Under the pieces are notes generated by a model. The model was not told where the DNA came from and made no database searches. It worked only from the letters and a program-made list of their open reading frames with translations. A stretch of 64,000 nucleotides of DNA from Mesorhizobium ciceri WSM4083 (GTDB lineage Bacteria > Pseudomonadota > Alphaproteobacteria > Rhizobiales > Rhizobiaceae), in contig NZ_JAFG01000009.1 in assembly GCF_000519305.1 (NCBI RefSeq), forward strand, positions 81,115 to 145,114, in the 5' to 3' direction. Made by a program: the position numbers and the translations under genes. This document shows positions 26,450-35,323 of the stretch, piece after piece; within the stretch, counting starts at the first letter, position 1; every line of letters starts with the position of its first letter.

Positions 26450-27379
26450 TCAAAGCGCCTTTTGGAGTTCCGGCAGAATGACGAAGAGATCGCCGACGAG
26501 GCCGTAGTCGGCGACCTGGAAGATAGGCGCCTCCTCGTCCTTGTTGATGGCGACGATGACCTTCGAATCCTTCATGCCGGCGAGGTGCTGGATGGCGCCG
26601 GAGATGCCCACGGCAATGTAGAGATCGGGGGCAACCACCTTGCCGGTCTGGCCGACCTGCCAGTCGTTCGGCGCGTAGCCGGCATCGACGGCGGCCCGGG
26701 AGGCGCCGACGGCGGCACCGAGCTTGTCGGCGACCGGCAGGATGACCTCCTGGAACTTCTCCGCCGAACCCAGCGCACGACCACCCGAGATGATGATCTT
26801 GGCCGAGGTCAGCTCAGGACGATCGGTCTCGGAAAGCTTGTTCTCGACGAAGGTGGACAGGCCGGGATTGGCTGCCGCCTTGACGGACTCGACCGCCGCC
26901 GAGCCGCCCTCGGGGGCTGCCTGGAAGGAGGCGGTGCGGACCGTGATCACCTTCTTGGCGTCGCTCGACTGCACCGTCTGGATGGCATTGCCGGCATAGA
27001 TCGGCCGCTTGAAGGTGTCGGGCGATACGACTTCGATGATCTCGGACACCTGCGCGACATCGAGCAGCGCAGCCACGCGCGGAGCGACATTCTTGCCCGA
27101 CGAAGTCGCCGGCGCGATGATGGTGTCATAAGCGCCCGCCAGCGACACAATGAGCGCTGCCGTCGGTTCGGCCAGGCGCTCGGCAAGCTCGTCGGCTTCC
27201 GCCAACAGCACCTTGCTCACGCCCTTGAGCTTGGCGGCAGCGTCGGCTGCCGGCTTGGCGCCCTTGCCGGCAACCAGCACATGCACGTCCGAGCCGATCT
27301 GCAGGGCGGCCGACAGCGCCTTGGCGGTCTGGTCGGAAAGCGTTGCGTTGTCGTGTTCTGCGATGAGGAGAATAGCCAT
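26450..27379 (-). CDS. etfA: Electron transfer flavoprotein alpha subunit
   Basis: A 309-residue protein. The C-terminal FAD domain shows SGGRALGSAEKF, GASRAAVDAGYAPNDWQVGQ, VAPDLYIAVGISGAIQH and VAINKDEEAPIFQVADYG, the standard ETF-alpha signature. With EtfB it carries electrons from acyl-CoA dehydrogenases to ETF:quinone oxidoreductase. etfB lies 22 bp upstream. Confidence 0.96.
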   Translation of the reverse strand: MAILLIAEHDNATLSDQTAKALSAALQIGSDVHVLVAGKGAKPAADAAAKLKGVSKVLLAEADELAERLAEPTAALIVSLAGAYDTIIAPATSSGKNVAPRVAALLDVAQVSEIIEVVSPDTFKRPIYAGNAIQTVQSSDAKKVITVRTASFQAAPEGGSAAVESVKAAANPGLSTFVENKLSETDRPELTSAKIIISGGRALGSAEKFQEVILPVADKLGAAVGASRAAVDAGYAPNDWQVGQTGKVVAPDLYIAVGISGAIQHLAGMKDSKVIVAINKDEEAPIFQVADYGLVGDLFVILPELQKAL

Positions 27380-27401
27380 TTTCTGTTCCTTTCCCGATCG
27401 C

Positions 27402-28151
27402 TTACAGCACGCCGGCTTCGTTCTTCAGCTTGTCGACCAGCTCAGCGACGCTCTTGACCTTGACGCCTGCCTTGCGGCCACTCGGCTCCTCGGTCTTGAT
27501 GACCTTCAGCCGCGGCTTGACGTCGGCGCCGTAGTCGGCCGGGGTCTTCTCGTCGAGCTGCTTCTTCTTGGCCTTCATGATGTTGGGCAGCGAAGCATAG
27601 CGCGGCTGGTTGAGGCGAAGGTCGGCGGTGACGATCACCGGCATCTTCAGTTCCACGGTCTGCAGGCCGCCATCGACTTCGCGCGTCACCTTGGCCTTGT
27701 CGCCGTCGAGCACGATCTTGGAAGCGAAGGTGCCCTGCGCCCAGCCAAGCAGTGCCGCCAGCATCTGGCCGGTCTGGTTCGAATCGTCGTCGATCGCCTG
27801 CTTGCCGAGAATGACGAGGCCGGGCTGCTCGGCGTCGACGACGCCCTTCAGCACCTTGGCGACGCCGAGCGGCTCGGTTTGTTCATCGGTCTTGACCAGG
27901 ATGGCGCGGTCGGCACCCATGGCGAGTGCGGTACGCAGGGTTTCCTGCGCCTGCTGCGGGCCGATCGAGACGACGATGATTTCTTCCGCCTTGCCGGCTT
28001 CCTTCAGCCGGATTGCTTCTTCCACCGCGATCTCGTCGAACGGGTTCATCGCCATCTTGACGTTGGCGAGCTCCACCGCCGAACCGTCGGCCTTCACGCG
28101 AACCTTGACGTTCGCATCCACAACCCGCTTCACGGGCACAAGGATCTTCAT
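27402..28151 (-). CDS. etfB: Electron transfer flavoprotein beta subunit
   Basis: A 249-residue ETF-beta protein: MKILVPVKRVVDANVKVRVK at the N-terminus, MNPFDEIAVEEAIRLKEAG and the recognition-loop region GWAQGTFASKIVLDGDKAKV. The AMP-binding motif VILGKQAIDDDSNQTGQM is intact. It is first of the etfB-etfA pair, and 180 bp of non-coding sequence separate it from the rhomboid gene upstream. Confidence 0.96.
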   Translation of the reverse strand: MKILVPVKRVVDANVKVRVKADGSAVELANVKMAMNPFDEIAVEEAIRLKEAGKAEEIIVVSIGPQQAQETLRTALAMGADRAILVKTDEQTEPLGVAKVLKGVVDAEQPGLVILGKQAIDDDSNQTGQMLAALLGWAQGTFASKIVLDGDKAKVTREVDGGLQTVELKMPVIVTADLRLNQPRYASLPNIMKAKKKQLDEKTPADYGADVKPRLKVIKTEEPSGRKAGVKVKSVAELVDKLKNEAGVL

Positions 28152-28331
28152 TTGCCTGTCACCTCTTCACGCTAGTTGGGCGCGCTATAACAGCCTGCGC
28201 CCGTTCTGAGTTGTCGAAAGCCGACATTTCGGATGGAATTCTGGTCTTTGCCCGCCTTAGGCTGCGGCGGAGACGTTTCCGTAGTTGCGGCAACCCTGCA
28301 CGTCAATACGCTGCAAGCGGCTCAAATCGGT

Positions 28332-29132
28332 TCAGTCCGAACTGGAAGCGTTTCCGCGCCCCCAGCGCGGCGTCGCGGCGGGTGGCTCAGGCGCCAATGG
28401 TTCAACGGCAGCTTGCGGCTGGTTGGGAGCGGCGGGCGCGACGTCCTCGTCGGCGCCGGCAAACAGCGGCACGCCGCGGCTGCGCAGGACGAGCACAAGA
28501 ACGGCTCCGGCAATGATGCCGCCGATATGGCAGGCCCAGGAGATCTGGTCCTCGCCGCCGGCGGCAAACATCACCACCTGGAACAGCACCCACAGGATGA
28601 GCGGGATGAAGGCCGGAATCCGCAGCGGTATGCGGGCGAAGGCCAGCACCCAGACCTTCACCCTGGGATAAAGGATCAGATAGGCGACGACCACCCCGGC
28701 AATGGCGCCGGAGGCACCGATCAGCGGCGCCTGTGAATCCCAGGCGACGAGGCCCTGGAAGGCGGCGCCGGCAATGGCGCACAACAGATAGAAGATGAGG
28801 TAGCGGATGTGGCCGAGCGCATCCTCGACATTGTCGCCGAACACCCACAGGAACAGCATGTTGCCGCCGAGGTGGAAGATGTCTGCATGGAGGAACGAAT
28901 AGGTGAGGTAGCTCAGGCTTTCGGGGATGACGATGAAACGGGGATCGAGCTCGGCGGTGTCATGGACGACCGACGGGATGAAGCCCAGGCCAAGGACGGC
29001 GGCATTGGAGAAACTCTCGCCGCCGAGCGCGGTGGCGAGGTAGACCAGGGCGTTGACCACGATCAGCCCGATCGTCACGTATTGCAGGCGGATGTGGCGC
29101 AGCCTGTTGGTGTCGTAAAGCGGGATGAACAT
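28332..29132 (-). CDS. Rhomboid-family intramembrane serine protease
   Basis: A 266-residue, multi-helix protein. The catalytic serine is S141 in GASGAIAG and the histidine H202 in ACHIGG; HLGGNMLFLWVFGDNVED is the conserved helix-2 block. The N-terminus (MFIPLYDTNRLRHI) is typical of the short alphaproteobacterial rhomboids. The C-terminal 40 residues are proline- and alanine-rich and probably disordered. The substrate is unknown. The start at 29132 begins at the family N-terminus; a longer reading from 29231 would be unusual. Confidence 0.92.
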   Translation of the reverse strand: MFIPLYDTNRLRHIRLQYVTIGLIVVNALVYLATALGGESFSNAAVLGLGFIPSVVHDTAELDPRFIVIPESLSYLTYSFLHADIFHLGGNMLFLWVFGDNVEDALGHIRYLIFYLLCAIAGAAFQGLVAWDSQAPLIGASGAIAGVVVAYLILYPRVKVWVLAFARIPLRIPAFIPLILWVLFQVVMFAAGGEDQISWACHIGGIIAGAVLVLVLRSRGVPLFAGADEDVAPAAPNQPQAAVEPLAPEPPAATPRWGRGNASSSD

Positions 29133-29160
29133 GCCCCAGGCCCTCTTCCGCTTTCGACAA

Positions 29161-29742
29161 TCAGCGGTTCTTGCCGGGAACCCATAGCACGTCGGCGTTT
29201 CCGTTGTCATTGACCGCCCGGGCGGCGACAAACAGGAAATCCGAGACGCGGTTGATGTATTTCAGACCGTCGCGGTTGACGTGTTCGCTGGGGTTCTGGG
29301 CCAGTGCCACCATCAGCCTTTCGGCTCGCCTTGCCACGGTGCGGGCAAGGTGAAGTGCCGCCGCTGCCGGCGTGCCGCCATTGAGCACGAAGGATTTGAG
29401 CGGCTGAAGCTCCTTGTTGAGAAGATCGATGTCCTTCTCGACCCGGTCGGTCTGCACGGCGACGATGCGCAGCGGCTCATAGCCGAGCGGCTTGCCGTCG
29501 TCGGGCACGGCGAGATCGGCGCCGAGGTCGAAGAGATCGTTCTGGATGCGGGAAAGCATGGCGTCGATCGCGGGATGGGCCGCGGCCGTGTGGACCCTGG
29601 CGATGCCGATGCAGGCATTGGCTTCGTCGACCGTGCCGTAGGCGTCTACCCGCAGATCGGATTTCAGCCGCCTCTCGCCGGTGCCGAGACCCGTGGTGCC
29701 ATCATCGCCGGTGCGGGTGTAGATCTTGTTGAGCTTGACCAT
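29161..29742 (-). CDS. Cob(I)alamin adenosyltransferase, PduO type
   Basis: A 193-residue helical-bundle enzyme that adds the adenosyl group to cob(I)alamin to make coenzyme B12. YTRTGDDGTTGLGTGERRLK is the ATP-binding N-terminus, and VDAYGTVDEANACIG and RTVARRAERLMVAL are the other conserved blocks. It belongs to the PduO family rather than CobA/CobO. It lies between the rhomboid and HIG1-like genes with 25-28-bp gaps. Confidence 0.93.
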   Translation of the reverse strand: MVKLNKIYTRTGDDGTTGLGTGERRLKSDLRVDAYGTVDEANACIGIARVHTAAAHPAIDAMLSRIQNDLFDLGADLAVPDDGKPLGYEPLRIVAVQTDRVEKDIDLLNKELQPLKSFVLNGGTPAAAALHLARTVARRAERLMVALAQNPSEHVNRDGLKYINRVSDFLFVAARAVNDNGNADVLWVPGKNR

Positions 29743-29767
29743 TTCGCCTCCCCGGCCGCCGATACCC

Positions 29768-29959
29768 TCACTTGCGGGTGAAATACACCGCCAGCAGGAT
29801 CAGCACCAGCGCCACCGCCTGCAGCATGACGCGCGCCTGCATCAGCTTGTTCGAGGTGACGCCGGAGCCACCGCGCATCATGTTGATGAGGCCGCGAACA
29901 AGCACGATCACCACGGCGACCATGACCAGAATGGCGAGAATGTTGAAGACGGTTGCCAT
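29768..29959 (-). CDS. Twin-transmembrane HIG1-domain protein
   Basis: A 63-residue protein with two helices (FNILAILVMVAVVIVLVRGL and LQAVALVLILLAVYF) joined by a short basic loop (MMRGGSGVTSNKLMQARV), the HIG1_N arrangement. Mitochondrial relatives bind respiratory supercomplexes; the bacterial role is not settled. It sits between SDR and adenosyltransferase genes with about 25-bp gaps. Confidence 0.8.
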   Translation of the reverse strand: MATVFNILAILVMVAVVIVLVRGLINMMRGGSGVTSNKLMQARVMLQAVALVLILLAVYFTRK

Positions 29960-29983
29960 TGTTTCGTTCCAGTTGTTTGGCGT

Positions 29984-30850
29984 TCAGGCGCGTTTGGCCA
30001 TCAGGCGGTAAAGCATCGATGCCGGCAGGACGCGTTTGAGCACCGCACCGATCTTGGCCGGCACTGTTACCACATAGTGCGGGCGCGGGCGCCGCGACAG
30101 AAGTGCATGGCGCAGCGCCGCATGAACCACTTCCGGCCCTGGTTTCAAGGCCGATTGGCTGCCGCCGGCCCGCAGCCGCTCGAGTTGCGCCGCATAGTCC
30201 ACGCGGTGCACGGAATTCTCGTGGTCGATATTCCTGAGAAACCAAATGAGGCCGTTGCTGGCGATCTTCGATTTCACCGGCCCCGGCTCGATCAGCGAAA
30301 CGTGGACGCCGCTGCCGGCCAGTTCCTGGCGCTGGCAGAGCATCAAGGCCTCCAGTGCATGCTTCGACGCCGAATAGGCGCCGCGGAAGCGCACCGGGAC
30401 GAGGCCAAGGATCGACGAGCAGTGGACGATGCGGCCCTGACCCTGGCGGCGCATCACCGGCACCAGCCGGCTGGTCAGGTCATGCCAGCCGAAGAAATTC
30501 GCCTCGAACTGCTGCTTGAGTGCTGCAACGGGTAGATCCTCGACGGCGCCCGGTTGAGCATAGGCGCCATTGTTGAACAGGGCGTCGAGTCGGCCGCCCG
30601 TGCGATCGAGCACCGCAGTCACCAGCGCGGCGATGGAGTCCGGTTCGCAATAATCGAGATAGAAGGCCTCGATGCCATCGGCTTCGAGGGCGGCGATGTC
30701 CTGCGGCTTGCGCGCCGTTGCGAACACCCGCCAGCCTTCCGCCTTCAACGCGCGGGCGCAGTACGCGCCTATTCCCGAAGACGCACCGGTGATGATAATC
30801 GAGCGCAACTTCTGCGCCGGACTGTTCGTGGTTTCGCCAAGGGTTGCCAT
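29984..30850 (-). CDS. Short-chain dehydrogenase/reductase
   Basis: A 288-residue classical SDR. The cofactor motif TGASSGIG lies at 21-28, NNGAY near 93-97, the catalytic serine in HCSSILG (about 145) and the Y159-x-x-x-K163 pair in YSASK. Substrate unknown. The start at 30850 gives a normal short N-terminal extension; a longer frame would run into the divergent YihY gene, whose start is only 55 bp away. Confidence 0.9.
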   Translation of the reverse strand: MATLGETTNSPAQKLRSIIITGASSGIGAYCARALKAEGWRVFATARKPQDIAALEADGIEAFYLDYCEPDSIAALVTAVLDRTGGRLDALFNNGAYAQPGAVEDLPVAALKQQFEANFFGWHDLTSRLVPVMRRQGQGRIVHCSSILGLVPVRFRGAYSASKHALEALMLCQRQELAGSGVHVSLIEPGPVKSKIASNGLIWFLRNIDHENSVHRVDYAAQLERLRAGGSQSALKPGPEVVHAALRHALLSRRPRPHYVVTVPAKIGAVLKRVLPASMLYRLMAKRA

Positions 30851-30905
30851 TTGCCGCAATCCCTTCCCATATTCCCGGCGTGGAGACAATTGGAGGGCGC
30901 GGTTC

Positions 30906-31757
30906 TTGTTGCGGAAGATCGTAGCCCTCAAGCGGGTCCTCTACGACGCGCTTGGCCATTTCAACACCGATGACGGTTGGGCCATGGCCAGCCATCTGGC
31001 GATCACCTCGCTGATGGCGCTGTTCCCGTTCCTGATCTTCGCGACGACGCTGGCGAGCTTCCTGGGCGCGCAGGCGTTCTCCGACACGGCCGTGCATCTG
31101 GTCTTCGACACCTGGCCCGAACAGATCGCCAAGCCGATCGCGCGCGAAGTGCTCAATGTGCTGACCGTCAGGCGCACCGACCTTTTGACCTATGGTGTGG
31201 TGCTTGCGGCCTATTTTGCGTCGAACGGCATCGAGGCGCTGCGCACGTCGCTCAACCGAGCCTACCGCGTTTCGGAAACGCGCGGCATCATCTACCGCCG
31301 GGTGCAGAGCATCATCTTCGTTCTCATCGCCACGGCCGGTTTCCTGGCGATCAGCGTGCTCCTGGTGTTCGCGCCGCTGCTGGCGCGGCTCGCCGAAGCC
31401 CATATCGACTGGATCAAGCCCTATATGGGCACCATCACGCTGTGGCGTTACGTCATCGCTTCGGCGGTCATCGTCGGCGGATTGTTTGCCGTGCATTTCT
31501 GGCTGCCGGCGGGCAAGCGCCGCTTCGTCTCGCTGGTGCCGGGCATCGTCTTCACGCTGGCGGCATGGCTTATCGGTTCGACCATCTTCGCCACCTATCT
31601 CGACCACTTCTCGTCCTATGTGACGACCTATGCCGGCCTGGCCTCGATCATGATCGCCGTGGTCTTCCTCTACATGGTGTCGGCGATCTTTATCCTCGGC
31701 GGCGAGCTCAATGCCGCGATCAGCCGCTATCTGGAGGCACGTGCGCGGGTGGGATGA
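30906..31757 (+). CDS. YihY/BrkB-family membrane protein
   Basis: A 283-residue inner-membrane protein with six predicted helices. HFNTDDGWAMASHLAITSLM and LFPFLIFATTLASFLG are the family's N-terminal block, and FILGGELNAAISR its C-terminal one. No ATG lies in the right place; a TTG at 30906 preceded by GGAGGG at 8-nt spacing is the best start, giving MLRKIVALKRVLYDALGHF. Function unknown; the old link with ribonuclease BN is not supported. Confidence 0.82.
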   Translation: MLRKIVALKRVLYDALGHFNTDDGWAMASHLAITSLMALFPFLIFATTLASFLGAQAFSDTAVHLVFDTWPEQIAKPIAREVLNVLTVRRTDLLTYGVVLAAYFASNGIEALRTSLNRAYRVSETRGIIYRRVQSIIFVLIATAGFLAISVLLVFAPLLARLAEAHIDWIKPYMGTITLWRYVIASAVIVGGLFAVHFWLPAGKRRFVSLVPGIVFTLAAWLIGSTIFATYLDHFSSYVTTYAGLASIMIAVVFLYMVSAIFILGGELNAAISRYLEARARVG

Positions 31758-31760
31758 CAG

Positions 31761-31868
31761 GTGGAATTGAGGAATTGAAGAACTGAAGAATTGGAGAAAA
31801 AGCGGGCCATATCCGGCGCTGTCTGTGCTTCTTCCTCAATTCCTCAATTCCTCAATTCCACAGTTCTT
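31761..31868. repeat. Inverted array of GGAATTGA repeats between convergent genes
   Basis: The left arm (31761-31796) is made of degenerate GAATTGAGG/GAATTGAAG units; the right arm (31831-31868) is three tandem CTCAATTC units plus CACAGTTCTTC. The arms are complementary over about 30 bp, with a roughly 34-bp loop. The right arm also encodes the last residues (VELRN) and the stop of the exporter gene. It probably folds as a bidirectional terminator. Confidence 0.75.
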
Positions 31869-32740
31869 CCCTTGGCCTGCCGCGCCGTTGCCAGGCCAAC
31901 GCCGAAGGTCGTGATCGCCATGCCGGCAATCTGCAGCGCGTTGAGCTGCTCGTCGAACAGGGCCCAGGCGATGACCGCCGTCACCGCCGGCACCAGGTAG
32001 AACAGCGACGCCACCTTCGACATCTCGCCGTCGCGGATCATCACCATCAGCAGGAAGATGGCGCCCAGCGACAGCACCAGCACCAGCCAGGCCATGGCGA
32101 AGATCAGCTCGCCATTGATGATGATCGTGTGGGTTTCGAAAGCGAGCGAGGCGAGGAGCATCAGCGAACCGCCGCCGACATATTGCCACATGGTCGCCGC
32201 GACGAGGTCGCCGCCGGAAGCGAAGCGCTTTTGCCAGATGGTGCCGGCGCTCATGCCGAGCACCGAGACCAGCGAGGCGGTCAATGTCGCCGCGGTCACG
32301 CCGCCGCCGAGCGCGCCGAGCTTCGGCCACAGCACGATGACGATACCTATGAGTCCGATGCCAAGACCAAGCCAGTGACGTGGCAGGATTGCCTCGCCGA
32401 GGAACTTGCCCGCAAGCACCGCCGTGATCAGCGGCTGCAGGCCGACGATGAGGGCCGAAAAGCCGGCCGGCATGCCCCTGTGGATGGCCCAGAATACGGC
32501 GCCGAGATAGACGCCGTGCATCAGGATACCGGCGCCGGTGGCATGCAGCGCCTCCTCGCGGGTGGCTCTCTTCGAGCCAAGCACAAGCATCAGGACGGCC
32601 AGCAGGATGGCGGCGATGACGAACCGCGCGGCGAGGAAGGTGAACGGCTCCGCCCACGGCATGGCATAGCGCGCGCCGATAAAGCCGGTCGCCCACAGGA
32701 CGACGAAGGTGGCGGGGATGAACCGCTTGATGCTGTGCAT
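31844..32740 (-). CDS. DMT-superfamily (EamA) transporter
   Basis: A 298-residue, ten-helix exporter. Two EamA repeats are visible: FVVLWATGFIGARYAMPWAE to VIVLWPKLGA, and VSVLGMSAGTIWQKRFASGG to the C-terminus; PAVTAVIAWALFDEQLNALQ is the typical last-repeat motif. Substrate unknown. The C-terminal tail, GRTVELRN, is coded by a tandem DNA repeat and is unlikely to be conserved. Confidence 0.88.
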   Translation of the reverse strand: MHSIKRFIPATFVVLWATGFIGARYAMPWAEPFTFLAARFVIAAILLAVLMLVLGSKRATREEALHATGAGILMHGVYLGAVFWAIHRGMPAGFSALIVGLQPLITAVLAGKFLGEAILPRHWLGLGIGLIGIVIVLWPKLGALGGGVTAATLTASLVSVLGMSAGTIWQKRFASGGDLVAATMWQYVGGGSLMLLASLAFETHTIIINGELIFAMAWLVLVLSLGAIFLLMVMIRDGEMSKVASLFYLVPAVTAVIAWALFDEQLNALQIAGMAITTFGVGLATARQAKGRTVELRN

Positions 32741-32883
32741 GTTCCGCAGACCGCCGCGCTGGAGGGAGTTGATTGTGGCGCTGCTCTAATCCCGTTCACC
32801 CCGGCGCGCAAAGCGAAACGGTTGATCCATGGATCACCGAAATTCAACGCCCGGCGCATCTTGGCTTCCTGGTCTCACCGGGC

Positions 32884-33759
32884 TCAAAGCCCGACCATCC
32901 GCCTGACATCTTCGGCTGATGCGCCGGCATGGCGCAAAGCGGCAAGCCCGGTATCGCCCAGGCTCTTGGACAGCTTTCGCCCGTCAGGCCCGAGGATGAG
33001 GCGATGATGGAAATAGGCGGGTTGCGGCAGCCCCAGGAGTTCCTGCAGCAGGCGCTGCACGCCGGTGGCGGAAAACAGATCCTGGCCGCGCACGACGTGG
33101 CTGACGCCTTGCAGCGCATCGTCCATGACGACGGCGAGGTGATAGCTGGTCGGGATGTCGCGGCGCGCCAAGATCACGTCGCCCCAGTCTCGCGGGCGAG
33201 CTTCGATCGAGCGCGTCGCAAGGAGCGTCTCGTCGGAATACTCCGTCCAGGACAGGTCCTTGCCGACACGCGCCATGGCGGCCTCGACATCCAGCCGCCA
33301 GGCGAAGGGCGCATTCCCGGCAATCCGCCGCTTGCGTTCCCTGACCGGCAGCGCCTTGTCGGCGGCGGGGTAGAGCGGCACGCCATCGGGGTCGCGTGGC
33401 CAGTCGCGTCCGTGCCCTTCGCTGTCGGTGATGAAAGCGCGGATCTCGCCACGGCTCATGAAGGCGGGATAGACGAGTTCCTCCGCGATCAAACGCTCGA
33501 GCGCCGCCTGGTATTCGGCGAAATGCTCGGATTGGCGGCGCACCGGCTCTTCCCAGCCAAGCCCCAGCCATTTCAGGTCGGCAAGCACGCCGGCCTCGAA
33601 TTGCGGCGTGCAGCGCGTCGTGTCGATATCCTCGATGCGCAGCAGCAGGCGTCCGTCGGCCCGTGCCGCCAGCTTCTGGTTGAGCAGCGCCGAATAGGCG
33701 TGGCCGAGATGCAGGTCGCCGTTGGGGCTGGGGGCGAAGCGGAATGTCAGGAGTGTCAT
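32884..33759 (-). CDS. gluQRS: Glutamyl-queuosine tRNA(Asp) synthetase
   Basis: A 291-residue catalytic-core paralogue of glutamyl-tRNA synthetase that attaches glutamate to queuosine in tRNA-Asp. FAPSPNGDLHLGHAYSALLN contains the HIGH-like motif (HLGH), and LGPDGRKLSKSLGDTGLAAL has the KMSKS-like motif. It lacks the anticodon-binding domain, as GluQ-RS does. In E. coli a cysteine cluster follows the VYP segment and binds zinc; here the same segment reads LVYPAFMSRGEIRAF with no cysteine. Its ATG lies 73 bp from the divergent glycosylase start. Confidence 0.92.
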   Translation of the reverse strand: MTLLTFRFAPSPNGDLHLGHAYSALLNQKLAARADGRLLLRIEDIDTTRCTPQFEAGVLADLKWLGLGWEEPVRRQSEHFAEYQAALERLIAEELVYPAFMSRGEIRAFITDSEGHGRDWPRDPDGVPLYPAADKALPVRERKRRIAGNAPFAWRLDVEAAMARVGKDLSWTEYSDETLLATRSIEARPRDWGDVILARRDIPTSYHLAVVMDDALQGVSHVVRGQDLFSATGVQRLLQELLGLPQPAYFHHRLILGPDGRKLSKSLGDTGLAALRHAGASAEDVRRMVGL

Positions 33760-33832
33760 CTCTCAGGCGGCAATCATGTTTTGCGGCGCTTCGCCAATTG
33801 CTACCCTGTCGACGGTCGAGGAACAAGAAAGC

Positions 33833-34474
33833 ATGCGCCGTATCGTGACATCAGACGACATTGCCCGGGGGCTCGATGCGCTTTGCGTGATCGACCCGCG
33901 CCTGGAAAAGGTGCGCGGCATGGCCGGCGAGGTGCCGCTGCGGCTGTCCGAGCCTGGCTTCAGGAGCCTGGCGTCGATCGTCGTCTCGCAGCAAGTGTCC
34001 CGCGCCAGCGCCGATGCCATCTTCGGCCGGCTGACCAAGCTCGTCGATCCGCTGACGCCGCAGGCGATCCTGGCCGCCGGCGAGGACATGTTTCGCGAAG
34101 CCGGCCTGTCGCGGCCCAAACAGCGCGGCCTGATCGCTGTTGCCCAGGCCGTGGTCGACGGCCTCGACCTGCATCACCTCTGTTCGCTCGATGCCCAGGA
34201 GGCGATCACGACGATGACGGCGGTGTCCGGCATCGGTCCGTGGACAGCGGAAGTGTATCTCTTATTCGCCGCCGGGCATCCCGACATCTTCCCCGCGCGC
34301 GACGTCGCGCTGCAGAGCGCGGTCGGCCACGCACTCGGCATCGAGCCGCGTCCGCCGGAGAAAACCCTGATCGCATTGGCCGAATCATGGAGCCCGTGGC
34401 GAGGTGTCGCATCGCGGCTTTTCTGGTCCTATTATCGTGAAACCAGGGGGCGGGACGCCGCGCCGCCGGCCTGA
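33833..34474 (+). CDS. DNA-3-methyladenine glycosylase, AlkA-like (HhH-GPD)
   Basis: A 213-residue HhH-GPD glycosylase that removes alkylated bases. FRSLASIVVSQQVSRASADA is the early helix pair, VSGIGPWTAE (131-140) the helix-hairpin-helix and D157 in FPARDVAL the catalytic aspartate. It lacks the N-terminal regulatory domain of E. coli Ada-type AlkA. The start at 33833 follows GAGGAAC. It diverges from gluQRS. Confidence 0.9.
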   Translation: MRRIVTSDDIARGLDALCVIDPRLEKVRGMAGEVPLRLSEPGFRSLASIVVSQQVSRASADAIFGRLTKLVDPLTPQAILAAGEDMFREAGLSRPKQRGLIAVAQAVVDGLDLHHLCSLDAQEAITTMTAVSGIGPWTAEVYLLFAAGHPDIFPARDVALQSAVGHALGIEPRPPEKTLIALAESWSPWRGVASRLFWSYYRETRGRDAAPPA

Positions 34475-34602
34475 ATCCGCGAAAAATCATAAAAATCATG
34501 CATTTTTGGCGCTTCAGCGGCGCGACAATCCGCTTCACATCCCTGTCATGTCGGGCTTACAGTATCCGCGCCGTTCGGGTCTAGAACCAAGGAGGTGAAC
34601 AC

Positions 34603-35160
34603 GTGACGGTTGCCGTATCTCCGGATGGGCTTCCAGCACTGGTGCTGAATGCGGATTACCGTCCGCTCAGCTATTACCCCTTGTCGCTCTGGTCGTGGCA
34701 GGATGCCATCAAGGCGGTGTTCCTCGACCGGGTGAACATCGTCGCCGAATACGAGCACGCCGTCTCCTCGCCGACCTTCTCGATGAAGCTGCCGAGCGTG
34801 GTCAGCCTGAAGGCCTATGTGAAGCCGTCCAGGCATCCGGCCTTCACCCGCTTCAACGTCTTCCTGCGCGACCGCTTCCAGTGCCAGTATTGCGGCACGC
34901 CGGAGGACCTCACCTTCGATCACGTCATCCCCCGCCATCGCGGCGGTGCGACGACATGGGAGAATGTCGTTGCCGCCTGCTCGCCCTGCAATCTGAGGAA
35001 GGGCGGCATGATGCCGGCGCATGCCAAGATGTGGCCGCTGCAGAAGCCTTTCCAGCCGACGGTGCACGATCTGCACAACAATGGCCGCCTGTTCCCGCCC
35101 AACCATCTGCATGAGAGCTGGATGGATTATCTCTACTGGGATGTCGAACTGGAGCCTTGA
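34603..35160 (+). CDS. HNH endonuclease family protein
   Basis: A 185-residue protein with one HNH/McrA zinc-finger core: C94-x2-C97, then the FDHVIPRHRGG motif (D106, H107, H112), N121, C126-x2-C129 and N130. It starts with GTG, preceded by a textbook AAGGAGGTGAAC site. The N-terminal part (VLNADYRPLSYYPLSLWSWQ) is typical of the small housekeeping HNH proteins of alphaproteobacteria. Its biological role is unknown; no restriction partner is nearby. The stop codon overlaps a long inverted repeat. Confidence 0.9.
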   Translation: MTVAVSPDGLPALVLNADYRPLSYYPLSLWSWQDAIKAVFLDRVNIVAEYEHAVSSPTFSMKLPSVVSLKAYVKPSRHPAFTRFNVFLRDRFQCQYCGTPEDLTFDHVIPRHRGGATTWENVVAACSPCNLRKGGMMPAHAKMWPLQKPFQPTVHDLHNNGRLFPPNHLHESWMDYLYWDVELEP

Positions 35161-35301
35161 GATCGTTCGAGAATTCGGGAGGCTGGCTCGTCTGGAGCGA
35201 TTGTCTGCGCTTCCGATGCTCACGGACAAAATGTCCGCTCCGCTTCGGTTCTCGACAATCACTCCATACGACTCAGCCTGCCGAATTCTTTGAACGATCT
35301 C
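35159..35301. repeat. 143-bp long imperfect inverted repeat
   Basis: The left arm starts GAGATCGTTC at the HNH stop and the right arm ends GAACGATCTC. Successive blocks pair inward: GAATTCGGGAGGCTG with CAGCCTGCCGAATTC, GGAGCGATTGTC with GACAATCACTCC, and in the centre GGACA with TGTCC. It fills nearly all of the space between the convergent HNH and DsbB-like genes and would make one long RNA hairpin. Confidence 0.8.
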
Positions 35302-35323
35302 GCGTCGGCGCCATCGCGCCAAA

